Positions 45,269 to 56,700 of a DNA stretch of 64,000 nucleotides are shown here, in pieces. A model generated the notes under the pieces. It was given only the letters and a program-made list of their open reading frames with translations, was not told the DNA's origin and ran no database searches. This DNA comes from Hansfordia pulvinata (Eukaryota; Ascomycota; Sordariomycetes; Xylariales), in the NCBI GenBank assembly GCA_006538405.1, contig BJKQ01000007.1, positions 1,860,001-1,924,000 on the forward strand. The letters run 5' to 3'. Every line of letters starts with the position of its first letter. Position 1 is the first letter of the stretch. Both the position numbers and the translations under genes were made by a program.

Positions 45269-47295
45269 AGCGACACCGATACCGACGCAGCTGGACCGAG
45301 TTGATGAGAGCCACAGTCGAGTTCAACGGGTCCGAGCCGAGGAAACTCGAGAGTCCAGTCGAAGTTTCAAACAGTGTCCGCTGATCACCACCTTTTCGAA
45401 TAGTGGGCAGGAGCGCTTGGGAACGCACAGTAGATCAGCCAGACTCGAATTCCTATAATTGTCGATTGCATACACCTGGGAGAAGAAGCAGACGATGGCG
45501 CGGGCACGCAGAGTCCGGCGTCGTTTTGGGCCATGGTGATGTTTAACACTGTGAACTTTGGCGTGTCTTGGCCGTGCAGTGCGGACCGGGCCGGGCGCCT
45601 CGGTACAGGAGGAACTTGAGGATGGCGGATTGCAGACACGATCAACCCGGGGTTTTGAGGCGATCGCCATGCCGACAGGCTGCCTCCGGGCCCGCGATGC
45701 TCGGGTCGTATGGATGTCGAGAGCAGATAAGTACTCGTACCCCCTGTCGACACTCATCAGCCCAACCAACATCCGTCCTCATGTTCTGTTATGAAATGTG
45801 CCGAGGAATGGCACTGAACGTCAGCAACCCCTGCGCTGCCACTGACAGGGCCCTCTGCAACGCAACAGGGTTTTTTTCCTAATGCTCCGGAGACGTGGAT
45901 CACCCGTCGGAGCTGACAGGACATGACAGCCACAGTACGCTCCGTTTCCCACTCCCTCTCACCTGGCCAAGGCGCCTTCCTACCTCGACGTCGGTCGTGG
46001 AAGCAGCTCGTCGTGCCGGTGGCCATACTGGCAGGCCTCTCCTGGCCTGCCATCTGCTCATCTACGGAGCACGGCGGTCTGGGAGTCGCCAGGGGTTGGC
46101 TGTCAACTACCTTTTCGAATTCGAATACGGTGGGAAGGTGCCTAATCCAAGACGTTGCTGGGGATCCCCTGTGGCATGACAATGTGTGGGAGGGGAAGGT
46201 CTCCCTCGAGTGCTCCCAGCAGTGGTCAGAGAAAGGCATACGCATACCTAAATCCAGATTATTATTGCTTTCCACTCCCACCACAGCGGATGTATGTCTT
46301 CCCAACGGCGTCAAGTGCACTGGTGCAGAAGGGCGCATCGGACGGCCGGAATTTGCCTGCATCTTCATATTCGACCTAAGCTGCGTAGTCTCTCTCACGA
46401 CCGCGGCGCGGCCCCGGATTGGGCTTAAACCAGATCGGGCCTATTTCGCGATGGCAGTGGGTGTCCGTCAATCCATCCTCTGCTAAGCTGGTGGCAGGCC
46501 GGCAAACCTCCGCCAACACGACGTGCCTGGCGCAAGCGCACCAGGCCGCGACCTGAGCAGAGGGACCCTGCAAAGCAAAGGATCCCTCCCCACAGATCGC
46601 CAACCAGCCGGGGACACAGGGGAGAATGGATCGCATGGGATCCCGCAAGGGGCTGAGAACAGCGCGTTATAGTCAGGACCCACGTCCAGCCGCTCCAACG
46701 CCGGATCCTCCGATCGTCTCGAAAACGCTGGCGACCCCAGCTACCACGGCGCGCAACAGGGCAGAAAGGCAGCATCTTGCGGGCTCTGCTGATTACTGTT
46801 AGTCAATCCGAAGGGCATCTGCGATCCAAACCCGCTGCCGGCCCCCACCCACCAATCACCAGAGCCAGATTGGCAGGTGGCAGCAAAGCCTTTCTTCTGT
46901 TACTGTGCTTCTCTCTCTCGCTCTCTTTTCCGTCTCTCGCTCCCTCAATCACTCACAAGTACAGGGGTGTGGGCAGGCCTGTGTGGCAACGGCATTGTTC
47001 CACGATGCCGGAAATAGAAGGTCGATCTCCAGCTGGAAGTTTGTCATTACAAACATGATCCAAGCATAGGTAGGCCCGGGCATTCACCCATATCCATCCG
47101 CTATGTACTTACTATAAGGCACCATGGCCCTTTCCCTCTGAGTTTGCTTGTGGTCTTCCTGTTTCGCCCCAGTTGAGTCGTCGTCGTAGAACAACCAACT
47201 CAGCAACGCCCATCCGAAGCCTCGGCAGTAATCTTCCCCAAGAGCAGGTTCTCTTTTATCTCCCTTCTTTCCTCTCCTCGTTCTCGCGCCCGACC
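45269..47295. other. 2-kb intergenic region, no gene seen
   Basis: Upstream region of the chitosanase gene. Open frames such as 45757-46398 (minus) and 45923-46486 (plus) overlap each other and show no domain, signal peptide or splice logic. A CT-rich stretch at 46910-46945 and a T8 run near 45871 are the only notable features. Confidence 0.5.
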
Positions 47296-48542
47296 ATGGT
47301 CGCTATTCCCCTTGTCACCTACCTCGTCGCCCTCGGCGTGGCGTCGACGACGACGACCGCCAGGGAGATCCCCCGGTACGCCCACCCAACGCCGCGCGCC
47401 GGAGGAGCCTACCCGCAGACGGCGGCGCCCAGCAGCAGCTCGTCTGCGCCGTCATACCCGCCCAGCAGCAGCTCGGCGGGGGCGGCTTACCCGTCGAGCC
47501 CGCCGGGGCAGGCCGGGGCGCTGCCGCAGAACGTCAAGACCCTGTACGACTCGATCAAGTCGCAGGGCGAGTGCAAGAATGTGCTCAAGAAGGGCTTTGT
47601 GGATGCCGATGGGGGGGACAAGAGTGGGTTTCTTTTTCTCTATCTTCTTCTTCTACTTCTCACCACTCCCTTTCGTTCGCCCTGTTTCGGTCCTGGGCCT
47701 GATTTCCCCGAGCTGTCCGGCAGACTGAATACTGACCGTCCACCTTCCCAGCCTTCGCGTACTGCGGCGACCACCTTGAGGACAAGGGCATCATCTACAT
47801 CTCGGGCAGCGGGGGCCGGCTGGCCAACATGGACGTGGACTGCGACGGCAAGAACCGCGACGGCGACGACGGGCAGTGCGGCTCGTCCGAGGACACGCAG
47901 TGGGAGACGAGGTTCCAGGGCCAGGTCCAGACGCTGGCCCCGGGGCTCGACGACCTGAGCCCCTTTATCCACGACTTTGTCGTCCTCGGCAACGAGGGCG
48001 ACTCGCCCGGCTACACCACCTTCGACCCCAGGAGCACGGCGTCGAGCCGCTGAGCGTCGTGGCCGTCGTCTGCGGCGGCAAGCTGGTACGTGCCCTGTCT
48101 TCGTTTCCACTCGGCTTCACCTCACCCCGCCTTTTTTTTTTTTTTTTTTTTTGGAAGCTTTCTCGCCCTTTCTCGCCGTCTCCAAAGACAGCAGAAGAGA
48201 AGACAAAGTTCAGAAGAAGGGAAACCAGTTTTCGACAGAATTGATCATCGCTGACATTGACTCGCACACACGCGAAAATAGGTCTTCGGCGTCTGGGGCG
48301 ACACCAACGGCGACGACGGCACGCAGCCCATGGTGGGCGAGGCGTCCTACTCGCTGGCCAAGACGTGCTTCGGCGGCGGCATCAACGGCAACGCGGGCCA
48401 CGACGAGGCCGACGTCCTGTACATCGCCTTCACGGGCGGCGAAGCCGCCCCCGGCAAGCAGCTCGACTGGCAGGCCAAGGACTCGGCCGCGTTTCAGGCC
48501 AGCCTGGCCGAGTTCGGGCAGAAGCTGGTCGCCAAGCTATGA
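47296..48542 (+). CDS. Secreted chitosanase, glycoside hydrolase family 75, one apparent frameshift
   Basis: Endo-acting enzyme that cleaves chitosan. Exons 47296-47623, 47752-48085 and 48282-48542 (introns of 128 and 196 nt; the second carries a T21 tract). A signal peptide (MVAIPLVTYLVALGVAS) is followed by a Ser/Pro/Ala-rich linker and then the catalytic domain from about residue 80. The catalytic pair is visible in exon 3: Asp in VWGDTNGDDG and Glu in VGEASYSLAKTC, 13 residues apart, the same spacing as the Asp/Glu pair known in Fusarium chitosanase. The frame breaks in exon 2 at the C4 run 48026-48029. As given, it reads ...TTFDPRSTASSR-stop. One more C gives TTFDPQEHGVEPLSVVAVVC, the conserved family sequence. 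The repaired length is about 307 residues. Confidence 0.87.
48132..48152. repeat. T21 tract inside the second chitosanase intron
   Basis: Twenty-one consecutive T in the intron. A run of this length is a source of length variation and alignment error. Confidence 0.85.
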
Positions 48543-49079
48543 GAAATCTCCAAAGGGCTGGCCGCTGCTGGGTGGTCCGGGCCATGATGCACCCGTGTCT
48601 ATTTCGTTCGAGGTTTATCGACATACTCTGGGAGTTCATGTTGACCCTCATATTTATTTATTCTTCTTCTATACAGGCTCGGAGCCGATTTGAAGGCTGA
48701 CTTGAACCTTTCGAACTCCCTTTTCTATTCACCATGCATGTATTGCCTATGGAGGGGCAATGCCGAGGACGAGTGGGACATGTTATTTACCTAAGTATTT
48801 AGTATCTAAAGAAGGAATCTTGGAACTCATGTGCAGCACAATGAATACCCGTGTCCAGGTCCGATGCTCAGGCTCTTGTGGCCTCTGACGTGGTGGTGCG
48901 TCCACCAACCCGCGCCGCCGGTATATCGCGCTCACTTTCGGCCACGTGATCCGATGGCATCGAGGCTGAACACCAAGTGAAGAGTACATCTCAAGAATAA
49001 AGAGTTCAAGTCTGCCTAGTCTCTGAGAATACACGTACACGTCTCTCGGTCCGCACAGCTCCCAACCATTCTGTTCTGT
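48543..49079. other. Convergent 3' flanks, no gene seen
   Basis: Between the chitosanase stop (+) and the NmrA-like stop (-). An AT-leaning stretch at 48640-48680 is probably a 3' UTR. No coding signal. Confidence 0.55.
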
Positions 49080-50114
49080 TCACGACATGACTTGCTCGAT
49101 ATTCTCCCTAGCCCACTCCGGGAACGTAAGCGCCTTCCTCCCCGTAATCCTCTCGACGGTCTCGAGGGACTCGGCAAAAGGCCCGCCCCTGGCGTCGTCG
49201 GTGCCGGCCTGCCTGGCCGCCCACTGGGCCAGGGCAGCGCGGGCCATGCCCTCGGGCGCGCCGCTCTTCATGACCAGCGCCACGGCCGCGTCCTCGTCGC
49301 GGATGGCATCGACGGCGATGGGCCGCCCCGATATGGCGGCGACGTGCTGCAGGGCCTCGCGCTGCGTCAGCCAGTTGGGCCCGCTCATCAAGACGACGTT
49401 GCTGGATATGGAAGAAGAAGAAGAAGAAGAGGAAGCAGCAGCATCAACGTCAAGCCCCTTGACCAGCAGGGTACCGGCGACGCGGCCGATGTCGGTCGGC
49501 GCCAGCCAGTCGTAGGGGGCGTCAGGGGACGGGATGGCCGCCTTGCCTGTCCGGTACAGCTCCTTCCACCACATGATGTTGGAGGCGAAGAAGTTGGGCC
49601 TGACGATGACCGTCGAGCTCTCGTCGTAGACGGCAGCCAGGCTGATCTCGGCCTGCGCGTGGGACCACGAGATGAAGTCGTCGCCCCGGGCCATCGAGAC
49701 GTCGCGCGGGTCGCCCTGGACACTGTAGCTGCTGAGCAAGACGACGTGGCCGACACCCGCGGACCGAAGAGCCTCGAATGCGCCTCGCATGTGGTCGTCT
49801 TCTTTGTCGCCGTGTCCACCGTGGGTCGCATACACAAAGGCGCGGGATGCTTGCGCCTCGGCGGCCGCGGCCCGGACGGACTCCGGGTCCGACAGGTCGG
49901 CGCGGACGCGGCGGAAGCGGGGGCTGCCACCGCCGACGGAACCGGGCGCCGCCGCCTCGTCTGCGGCGCCGATGCCGGGCACGGGCTTTTCGAGGTTGCG
50001 CACGGCGAGGAAGACGTTGGCGCCGAGCTGCTCGGCGGTGCGCGCCACGTGGGAGCCCACCTCGCCCGTGGCGCCGAAGACGATGACGTTGTTTCTGTGG
50101 TTATCACCCGCCAT
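49080..50114 (-). CDS. NmrA-like NAD(P)-binding oxidoreductase
   Basis: Atypical short-chain dehydrogenase/NmrA-like protein, 344 residues from the chosen ATG at 50114 (MAGDNHRNN); an upstream in-frame ATG at 50180 would add 22 residues that look like leader sequence. The Rossmann nucleotide-binding motif is at the N-terminus: NVIVFGATGEVGSHV (GxxGxxG). It is followed by FLAVRN, where the Arg would contact NADP phosphate. The second strand region reads RFRRVRADLSDPESV, typical of the family. The classical SDR Tyr-x3-Lys is not visible (SWSHAQAEISL sits at that place), so this may be a redox sensor or an isomerase-like enzyme rather than a dehydrogenase. A Ser8 tract lies near residue 225. Later segments (IVRPNFFASNIMWW, DIGRVAG) fit NmrA-type quinone or redox-sensing proteins. 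Confidence 0.82.
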   Translation of the reverse strand: MAGDNHRNNVIVFGATGEVGSHVARTAEQLGANVFLAVRNLEKPVPGIGAADEAAAPGSVGGGSPRFRRVRADLSDPESVRAAAAEAQASRAFVYATHGGHGDKEDDHMRGAFEALRSAGVGHVVLLSSYSVQGDPRDVSMARGDDFISWSHAQAEISLAAVYDESSTVIVRPNFFASNIMWWKELYRTGKAAIPSPDAPYDWLAPTDIGRVAGTLLVKGLDVDAAASSSSSSSSISSNVVLMSGPNWLTQREALQHVAAISGRPIAVDAIRDEDAAVALVMKSGAPEGMARAALAQWAARQAGTDDARGGPFAESLETVERITGRKALTFPEWARENIEQVMS

Positions 50115-52130
50115 AATTTGGAAGGCAGAAGGGAGATTGATCAGTGTCGACGTGGTTCGCGAGGAGGAGGCTGGATGCAAGTGTCTCTGAGCCGGATTGC
50201 TTCCGGGGTAATATTATCTTGGTTGGTGGGGAGCAGTGCGATGATGATCTTGATCACGGCCTCCTACAGCGAACGACACGGCGTATTTATTTGTCTGTTT
50301 GGTCGTCAGCATGGATTTTTCCATCGTTGCTGCCGTCGCGGCTGAGTCAACCTTGGAGACGCTGTTGCGGCTCGCGATTGCCACGCAGCCCGGTCCCCCT
50401 GGCGTGCTGGATGACAAATGGCGCGGCGGACGAGCGACGACAATGGGGAGCGGGACAGGGCAGGGCAGTATCCTACCATGATTGAAAAGGCGCCATTGGG
50501 CATTGTCTCATAATTCACGCTGTGGTCGGGAAGATGGCGCATAATGGAGGTTTTCCAGAGCCCGAATTGTCCGAGCCGACGGGCCGTCCAGGCAGGCCAC
50601 GACGACTCCGAGGGTGAAAACACGAGTAGCCGTCACAGGCAAACGCCAAGCCACAGTTTCCCTGCCGCATGTCAGTCAGTCATCCAGAGATAAACGCCAC
50701 GGATGGATATGTTGCAGCTGCACCGCGCTCTTACCCAGAAACCAGCACCGTGCGGGACAGCCCGGTAGTCGCGAATCGCCCGAGACAGCGCCCATTGCCG
50801 CGGTACGCTCTATCGCGTCATTGCGGCAGAGAGCAGCAGTGGCAGATGACTGCTTCAATAGAATCTGAGAGAATCGGTCCATGGTATGTAAAACAAAGAG
50901 TTCCCGTTCCCCATGCAGTCAGCGTCAGGGAGTACGGTGGCGCCTTCCACCTCGTTTGTGACCTCGTACCTTCCACCTCGTCTGTGGCCTCGCACCTTCC
51001 ACCTCGTCCGTGACCTCGCACCTTCCAACCTGGCCTGAACTGACTCTCAGATACCCAGTGATTGTGAACTTCCATTTTTAGGTGTAGGAGGTAGGTCCGG
51101 TTAGGTACCTTTACCTACGACGATTCCGAACCAAGTCAATCCAGGTAAATCCACTCTTTGCGCAAAGATGCAGTCCGTCGGGGCCTTTACTGAAAGCTGG
51201 ACGTTGGTCTACACCTTCAAGTATGTTCTCGGCTCTCGCGTTTCCAAGACAGCCGAGCGTAACAAACCTGTGCAGCATTAATAATGTCCTACCTGGCTCC
51301 GACGGTCGCGCTAGGTTTTCGACAAAGTCCGGACCTGGTGGGCCCTTCCTTGGCTGACCCCGGACGGCTCTGCCCGGCCGGCCTTGTACGCGTGCGAGTA
51401 TCATTGAGAGGGCGCCGCTTCAACCAACCTGGACGACTGAGCCGACTATTAGGTAAAGGTATGTTGTGACGTGACTCCCACTCTCCCAGCTAGAACGAGT
51501 ACTCGTCGTTTGCCAGGCATCGCGGCCGTTCACACACAAACCATCTCCGAGCGCTAAGACGCTGCGGGTCGGATTTCCATAGCATTTACTCGCTTGCTTC
51601 TTTGCTTGACTGGATTTGCTGTGGATTCGACTTGGCTTGACTGACGACACACGACACACGACACAGCTACACCATGCTTACTTCAACGACGTCGGATTCC
51701 ACAACCAGTACGCGCAGGATCCGAAACCTTCGCAGCTCCTAAAGTCGACTGTCTCTGCAATCATGTCTGATCGTGTTGCCGCCCCTTTCTCGGAGGTCCG
51801 TGACGCACATGTCATGCCTAGAAAGATTTGATAGGGTTGCATGTGCACAAACATGCAATCTTCTACGCTTGCAACTTTAGAATCGCAGGCAGCTTCACAA
51901 CATCCGAACACAGGCGAGTGAACACAGGCGAGTGCCCACATTGTAGAGTGGACATAGCTTGTCAAATACCAGAGTAAGAATACCCGTAATATACTTTCGC
52001 CATCTACCAGTTTCTTCTTGCTTGAGGCTTGCAACCTGACAAAACCATCTGCCAGACAATACATAGCTCCCTAACTCCTCGCTCGAACACTCGTCAAATC
52101 ACCACCCTCCTGACCATACCCGGCCCTAGC
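50115..52130. other. 2-kb intergenic region with a minisatellite
   Basis: No gene seen. Contains a roughly 26-bp minisatellite at 50941-51030 and TACCTAC/GTACCT elements around 51090-51115. Open frames are short and inconsistent. Confidence 0.5.
50941..51030. repeat. Minisatellite, about 3.5 copies of a 26-bp unit
   Basis: Imperfect tandem copies of a unit resembling CCTTCCACCTCGTCTGTGAC flanked by CTCGTA/CTCGCA. Copies differ by single C/T or G/A substitutions. Confidence 0.8.
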
Positions 52131-53226
52131 TTAGAAGACCATGCAGAGGCGTCCCTTCAGGTCCTTGCGCTGGTAGTGCTCCTTCATCTCGTTGATCTGA
52201 TCCACACTATACGTCTTCTCGATGTGTGTGCGGCAGCTGTGATCCGCGTGTAAATTGACCATGTCCTGGCACTGCTGGGGGGTGCAGATCAACCGCCCGT
52301 GGATGGTCTGCTCCTTGAAGTTGAGCGCGAACGGGTCAACCTCGAGAGGCCCGTCGGCCGGCAGCCCAACATCGACCAGCCGCCCTCCCTTGCGCAAAAA
52401 CTGCTGGCTGAAGCGCACCAGCGGGCGCGCCTCGGCGTTGATCACGACCTGGGACACGCCCGGGTTCCCTTCGGTGGGGCTCAGAGAATTCAGCTCATCG
52501 ATGCACTTCTGCTTCGCCTCCTCAGTGTCCACCACAAACGTCTTGTCCGGCCGCAGGCGCTCTGGGAGCCCCTCGGTAGCCACGGCGATGGCCTCGGCCC
52601 GGTTGTCGATGGCGGCAACGCGGCAGCCCATTGCCTTGGCGTACTGGATGCCCAGATGGCCCAGCCCACCGATGCCGACCATGGCCAGCCACGAGCCCTC
52701 CTCGGGCTGGGCACGTAGCAGCGCGCCGTAGACGGTGGCCCCCGCGCAGAAGAGCGGCGCGGCCTCGGCGAAGGGATCGAGTCCGGGATCCGCGAGACGA
52801 CGCGCGCGTCCGCCTTCATGTACTCGGAGAAGCCACCGTTGATGGTCAGGCCCAGCATGCCCGTCATGCTCTCGCACAACTGCTCCCCCTGGCGACAGGA
52901 CCCGCACTCGCCACAGAAGCCAAAGGTGTTGATGGAACCGACGCGGTCGCCAACGCGCACCCCGTACTTTGCATCGGCCCCAGGACCAACCTTGACGACG
53001 GTGCCCGCCGGTTCGTGCGAGCCCACCAGGCCCGGCTTGGCCCTGCCGACTCGTAGACGCCCTCGAGTACCTGTAAATCCGTGTGACAGTAGCCGGCGGC
53101 ACCGATCTTGACGAGAATCTCGTGCTCTTGCAGGTCGGCTGGCACGGGCAGGTCGTTCCGGACCTCGTACCCCTTGTTGAAGTGTTTGATCACCGCCCCC
53201 TTCATTCGCTCGGGAATGGTGGTCAT
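52131..53226 (-). CDS. Zinc-dependent alcohol dehydrogenase, two apparent frameshifts
   Basis: Medium-chain dehydrogenase of the fungal cytosolic ADH type (alcohol to aldehyde with NAD), about 365 residues after repair. ATG at 53226 (MTTIPERMKGAVIKHFNKGY). Catalytic zinc ligands: Cys in GAAGYCHTDLQVLEG and His/Glu in GSHEPAGTV. The structural zinc site is GFCGECGSCRQGEQLC with four Cys. The coenzyme motif is GIGGLGHLGIQYAKAMG. The frame changes twice: at CCC 53041-53043 (joining GVYESAG to AKPGLVGSHEPAG) and at GGG 52773-52775 (joining RIPDSIP to FAEAAPLFCAG). Each is healed by one added C/G and then reads as a normal ADH to the stop at 52131. No introns are needed. Either the assembly is wrong or the gene is recently dead. 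Confidence 0.88.
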
Positions 53227-54860
53227 GATCGTTGTGGGTGTGTGCTGGTCCGTGTTGGGCGGCTCGGGTTGAGTCGAGAACGGGGAAACTAGGTTGGCTG
53301 CTGGATAGGTGTATCAAAGGTAGGTAGAAACTTGCTGCTTCGCTCGTCGTGTGCTCGACATTCCATGACCAAAGGTCTGTCCTTCACCACTTTATACCGC
53401 ACGGTAACTGTACCAGCTATCCACCTCTCTGCTCTGGAGAGTCTTTGGCGTCATCACCGCAACGTCACCCCAGTCCAGTGTCTGCTCGTTGTCCGTTTAC
53501 CACGGGGTTCGATGCGCCCTTCACCCCCGAACAGCGTCTCACCTGCGGCGCACAGGCCGGTCCGAACGATGCAAGGCATCATAAATATGGGCCTGTCGCG
53601 CGGGAGGCTGCGGCCATCTGGGATGCAGGCCAGGGGCTTCTGCTCCGGGCCCGGGCGATGTCGATTGGAGCGGGTTGCCGTTTTGGGAAACCCCGTGGCG
53701 GCGCATCGCAGGGCGAAGTCGCATGCGGTTGTTGCGGCCATGGAAATCGAGCAAATGCCATGTTCCTGGGGGTGGATGATCCCCATGGGCCATGGGTGCT
53801 GAAGGACCCCTGTCATGACGGGCGCTGCTGGAACCAAGGGAGGCGGCGTGAAGAGGAGCACGACGTCATCGTTGGCTTCCGAAGCGAAGTGCCGAGCGGG
53901 TTTCTCGTTATACGCCGTGACGCGCGCAAGAGGAGTGTGAGGGCGGTGTCGCGATTGACGTGGACAAGGTGGTGGGCGAACAAACAGCATGCGATGAGCT
54001 GAAAGATTGTCGTGTCTGGCCACGGAGTTATAGAGGTACCTAAGCTGGCAGGTACTTGAAGTTGGCACTCATCACATCCAGATCCATCCACCATGCATCA
54101 TGCCTTGGTGCTATTCGACCGTGGGCAGGAACGGCCGTCCCGTCAAGGGATCATCGGCAAGAGCTAGATAAGTGCCTACCTTAGTAGGTAGTGGCGACTC
54201 AGGTACACTCTTGCATGTCCCAGACACTGGAACCTACATGTATGTACGTCCATACATCCGATGTATCCCATACAGGTTAGGTACCTAGGTAGGTAAGGAG
54301 CCTTTCAACGGACTCATGGGTCGTCCCGTCTTGGGGTTATTCTACCTACCTCCATGGTCTTAAGGCCAAATCAGAGAAACGACAACTTTCAGATGGACAC
54401 CTTTCCCCTTTGCATTCTATTTTGATGGAGTTGGAGCATGGGAAGAGGCGGCAGAAAGGACATGAGAGGGCAGTTCTAGCTTGGGATCAGGCAGACTACT
54501 TAGGGAACTATTAGCCGTACAATATCAAGACTGTCGTATTGGCCAATAGATAGAAGTACGCCCCCGCCTAATTGCCATACTTGAGGCATTCTGGGCGGCA
54601 GACTACCCAGACAGAACCTCTCCCCCTTTAGAACAATATTACTGCTGATTGTTTCGCACATTTTAGAACTTCATCATCGCTACGCTTGAGTATGACATAT
54701 ACCAATGATTTCTCACTTATTCCTGTCCACCCATTGTCAACCCCATCCATGGCGATAAGAGTGGGATAAGGATAGGCTCATGCCGCCATCCCGAGAGTCT
54801 AAAAAGGCCACCACTTATAAAGACCACACCGGGTGGCGAGACGAGACTAAAACAGCTTCT
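53227..54860. other. Intergenic, no gene seen
   Basis: Upstream of the ADH gene. Two overlapping opposite open frames (53349-54002 plus, 53454-54068 minus) cover the same DNA and neither looks like protein. TACCTAGGTA-type palindromes lie at about 54280-54300. Composition becomes AT-rich towards 54850. Confidence 0.5.
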
Positions 54861-55196
54861 CGCTTTAAGCAGATAAAAAATACTGCTTAATTACATAACC
54901 CGTTTTAAGTAATATACTTATTAAATACCTGTTTTTAAACTTCTAACTATTTTTCAATCATTGTTTATTATCACGCTTTATTATTAGCTTATATAAACCT
55001 GTTTCTTAATAATATAAACAAATTAAAATTAATCGATATTTTAAGTTAAACTTATTACCTTTATATGATAAGAAAATTCAGTATCTTTAAAAGGGGTTTA
55101 AAAGTAAAAAAAAAAAAAAACATTAACCAAAAGCGTTAACTTAAGTAAAGGCTTATTAATGTCGATTTCATTATTGATTCCTCATTTATTGATGCT
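54861..55196. other. Isolated AT-rich island, possible RIP-mutated relic
   Basis: About 335 bp of strongly AT-rich, TpA-rich DNA with sharp edges in an otherwise GC-rich window, and an A14 run near 55107-55120. The composition fits repeat-induced point mutation (C to T at CpA) of an old transposon fragment, an established process in Pezizomycotina. No open frame, terminal repeat or recognisable element was seen, so the origin is inferred. Confidence 0.6.
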
Positions 55197-55547
55197 GCAG
55201 CCAAGGGCTGGACGGGCCTAGCTACCGTGGCTTGCGCCGGGGGCCTCCGCCGCCGCAGTCCGTCGCAGCGCTCCGTCGCAGCGCTCCGTCGTCAGCCCTC
55301 CATCCAGTCCGCACCGACATCCGCTCCGGCGCGACTTGACGTTGACGCACGGCGCCTCGCTCAAAAGCAGCGCGGGCGGATCATCCAGACCCAAGCCATA
55401 CGGGCCTTTTGCATTCACCCAAAGAAACAGGAAAGCAAATTAGCCACCCCAGCAACACAGCTTCCACCGCCAACATGGTACCCAAACCCAATGCCACACC
55501 CAACATAATCCACGAGAAATGACAATAACTAATCACCACCCCTACAG

Positions 55548-56152
55548 AACAAGGACGGCTGCCACACGTACATCCACATGCAGCGCTCGCGCGACGCCGA
55601 CCTGTTTGAGGACTTTTGCTGCTCCACCACCACAGCGGCGGCCTCCTCCATCGCCACGACCTCTCTCTCCGGCAGCGGCGGCGGGACTGTCGGGGGAGGA
55701 GGGGGGGCAGGCTCCCGGACGACGACATCTACGTCGCGCCCCAGCACCAGCCCATCAACCCCGAGGACGAGGACGACGTCGTGCCCGACCAGCACGCCGC
55801 CTTCGGCATCCAGAAGGCCACCCAGCGCGCACGCGAGCCCGCCTGGCGCGACCTCGCCCTCGCCGACCTCATGCACCGCGGGCCCGCCCTCGTCGTCGGC
55901 CGCCAGCGCCGCGGCGGGGGCTGGAGGCAGCGGCGGGGGAGGGGAGGGGGAGGGGGAGGGGATCCGTCCTCTGCGGCCACGGGTGGAGGCGGAGGCGGAG
56001 GCGAAGGTACCGGCGGTGCTGGTCGGGGTGGAGGCGGTGGTGCGTCAGCACGCGCCGGCGCTGCCACCACCACGGCGCGCACGGCGGCCGTCGTCGGCGC
56101 CGGGGGTGCTGCTGGAGTCGTGGCCCGCAGCACGCGCGATCTGCCTAGGTGA
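55548..56152 (+). pseudogene. Unrecognised gene fragment next to the AT-rich island
   Basis: An exon-like segment following a good acceptor (actaatc...cctacag, ending 55547). It opens NKDGCHTYIHMQRSRDADLF and continues to a Gly-rich stretch. After a G7 run (55701-55707), the coding frame shifts and reads LPDDDIYVAPQHQPINPED, then HAAFGIQKATQRAREPAW and LALADLMHRGPALVVGRQRR, before a Gly/Ala-rich end with stop near 56152. GC-ending codon use in these blocks argues for real coding sequence. One added G would join the two frames. No upstream exon or start codon is convincing: 5' of the acceptor lie a 13-bp tandem (55261-55286) and the AT-rich island. I do not recognise the family. It may be a 5'-truncated gene, or a gene whose first exons I cannot see. 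Confidence 0.45.
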
Positions 56153-56700
56153 GGCCCGCTTTGCGGTGCGTCTGACTTAGGGATGATATGGCCTTTTTTT
56201 TGTTTTTCATCTTTCTAGCCTGTGTTGTCTGTGGGGCTCATGAGCAGTATGTGCTGGAGGGGCAAAGATTCAATACCCAACCAACGGCGGCGTTTGATGG
56301 CGTTATGGACGATACTTGACAAGAGCACATGGAGTTGTTACCGAGGAGCAGTACTTGAGTGTGATCTACGAGAAGTCGCTGCGGCCAGCTCCGCGCTGCT
56401 ACAACGAGACAAAACGGTGGGAATGGTTCCTGCTGTCCGGCACATGTCACATACTGATCACGTGTATCACGCGCCAAAGAAGCACGAGAAGATACTGACG
56501 CTGGAAATCCCCCCTTGATTGCGAAGAGGAGGCGTGGAACGGAAGGGAGGAAAACAACCCAAGAATTCATTAGACCCAAGCCAGTATAACGCCCCGTCAT
56601 GTCATCGTAAATCGATACCCGAACAGCCAGATTCCTATCTGCCGCTTCTACCACGACTTTGTCATTGTCTTCCCGCCGTTGGCACACTCGAAACTCAGCT
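56153..56700. other. Convergent 3' flanks, no gene seen
   Basis: Between the gene fragment (+) and TRS31 (-). A T8 run lies at about 56193. No coding signal. Confidence 0.5.

Noticed and set aside
45757..46486. Overlapping open frames on both strands
   Set aside because: Neither has domains, splice sites or a signal peptide, and they cover the same bases.
49388..50107. Second long minus frame inside the NmrA-like gene
   Set aside because: A shadow frame, rich in Arg/Ser/Pro; the chosen frame carries the GATGEVG nucleotide-binding motif.
53349..54068. Opposed open frames upstream of ADH
   Set aside because: Both strands are open over the same stretch with no protein-like features; considered GC-driven noise.
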